DNA from: an uncultured Flavobacteriaceae bacterium
Lineage (GTDB): Bacteria > Bacteroidota > Bacteroidia > Flavobacteriales > Flavobacteriaceae
DNA: 64,000 bases
Direction: 5' to 3'
Assembly: GCA_947494325.1 (NCBI GenBank)
Contig: CANLUS010000001.1
Span: 310,001-374,000, forward strand
The notes beneath the pieces were generated by a model. That model was not told where the DNA came from. It did no database searches and saw only the letters and a list, made by a program, of their open reading frames with translations. Both the position numbers and the translations under genes were made by a program. Below, in pieces: positions 63,394 to 64,000 of this stretch. Within the stretch, counting starts at the first letter, position 1. Each line of letters opens with the position of its first letter.

Positions 63394-64000
63394 ATGAAAA
63401 ATACTCTTTTACTATTCATATTACTAATAAGCACAACCATGCTTGTTGGTCAAAACAAAAAGAAAGACACTCTTGATACAGAGGTTATCAATGTTGTAAA
63501 ACCATATAGTCCAACGGTTTCTGATGCTTTTAAAATAAAAGTAGCTCCTGAGATCAACGACACCATTTTTGGCAAGAAAAAGCCTATCGAATATTCGATT
63601 TTTTCGATACCAGTGGCCTCTACATTTACACCAGCAAAAGGAAAAGCAAAAGTACTAAGAGTCGATCCAAGTGCTCCAATTTATGATAACTATATAACTG
63701 CTGGGTTCGGGAATTTTGGAACTCCGGCACTAGAAATTTTTGCACATAGCAATAGTAATAATTATAACGAGTTTGGTGGGTTTTTAAACTATCACTCTTC
63801 TAGAGGCGGGATTAAAGATGTACAGCTAGATGACAATTTTTTAGATACTCGCTTAGATCTTTTCTATAAGCAAGAAGAACGAGATTTCGATTGGCAACTA
63901 AATGGAGGCTTTCGATATCAAAAATACAATTGGTACGGTTTACCTGACGGATTAAATTTCATACAATCGGCATTGAATAGTATCGATGAAGCTCAAAATT
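63394..64000 (+). CDS. TonB-dependent-receptor-like outer-membrane protein, N-terminal part (runs off window)
   Basis: The first 202 codons from ATG 63394; the 3' end is outside. A signal peptide (about 1-20, ending MLVGQ) is followed by EVINVVKPYSPTVSDAFKI, a segment typical of a Flavobacteriaceae group annotated as TonB-dependent receptors. Barrel-like strands follow (ITAGFGNFGTPALEIFAHSNSN; LDLFYKQEERDFDWQLNGGFRY). I see no clear carboxypeptidase-like domain or plug, so this may be a plug-less barrel. It follows the giant TPR gene. Confidence 0.75.
   Translation, partial: MKNTLLLFILLISTTMLVGQNKKKDTLDTEVINVVKPYSPTVSDAFKIKVAPEINDTIFGKKKPIEYSIFSIPVASTFTPAKGKAKVLRVDPSAPIYDNYITAGFGNFGTPALEIFAHSNSNNYNEFGGFLNYHSSRGGIKDVQLDDNFLDTRLDLFYKQEERDFDWQLNGGFRYQKYNWYGLPDGLNFIQSALNSIDEAQN

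Noticed and set aside
1-64000. tRNA, rRNA, CRISPR, insertion sequence or prophage
   Set aside because: No cloverleaf-like sequence, regular short repeats with spacers, transposase/integrase motif or phage structural gene was seen on either strand.

Overview
The window reads as a chromosomal segment of a marine-type member of the Flavobacteriaceae (Bacteroidota). The evidence is AT-rich DNA, almost no Shine-Dalgarno sequences, many short-signal lipoproteins, recurring TAnnTTTG -7 promoter boxes (often with a TTG or TTTG box about 20 nt upstream), and gene neighbourhoods typical of the family (upp/DUF6427/DUF6341/trmB; pheA/aminotransferase/tyrA/DAHP synthase-chorismate mutase). I see no tRNA, rRNA, CRISPR array, insertion sequence or prophage. 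Coding density is high and no gene-free stretch exceeds 300 nt; the longest, 44374-44669, is filled by a promoter and an attenuator.

Layout. 1-3575: end of pyrF, der, and a gluconokinase/6-phosphogluconate dehydrogenase fusion. 3600-8717: PqqB-like lipoprotein, TPM-domain protein and a large secreted Asp-box propeller protein. 8724-16552: a DUF5694/LytS/LytTR operon, lipoproteins, aminopeptidase P, a Tat-exported class V aminotransferase-like protein and a lumazine-binding-like protein. 16674-19467: a redox operon (thioredoxin, a 31-residue CxxC micro-protein, AhpD-like, NTF2-like, degenerate cupredoxin) preceded by an AraC regulator and two tandem palindromes. 19659-23648: a likely D-amino-acid salvage operon (GntP permease, RidA, D-serine dehydratase/D-threonine aldolase-like enzyme, M19 dipeptidase). 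23661-36733: uxuA, a membrane protein/LytTR pair, brnQ, hydrolase, TlpA-like protein, thiL, surface lipoproteins, phosphoesterase, J-domain protein, bacilliredoxin and HD hydrolase. 36812-42346: a GumN/TraB operon with a 35-residue membrane micro-protein, then a histidine kinase/crotonase/TPR-HTH operon. 42541-48598: aromatic amino acid genes. 48638-64000: glycosyltransferases, LysM protein, upp/trmB block, outer-membrane protein, ftsE, lipoproteins, a giant TPR protein and the start of a TonB-receptor-like barrel protein.

The most striking region is 42541-48598. Three complete prephenate dehydratase genes lie in tandem. Between the second and third is what looks like a full transcription attenuator: a near-consensus promoter, a 27-codon leader peptide with eight consecutive Tyr/Phe codons, an antiterminator segment inside the leader frame, and a GAAA-loop terminator with a T-run just before the third pheA. 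The third pheA, an aminotransferase, tyrA and DAHP synthase/chorismate mutase would thus be under aromatic-aminoacyl-tRNA control, while the first two pheA copies lie upstream of that switch.

All assignments come from reading the sequence and from recalled family motifs; no database search was run.
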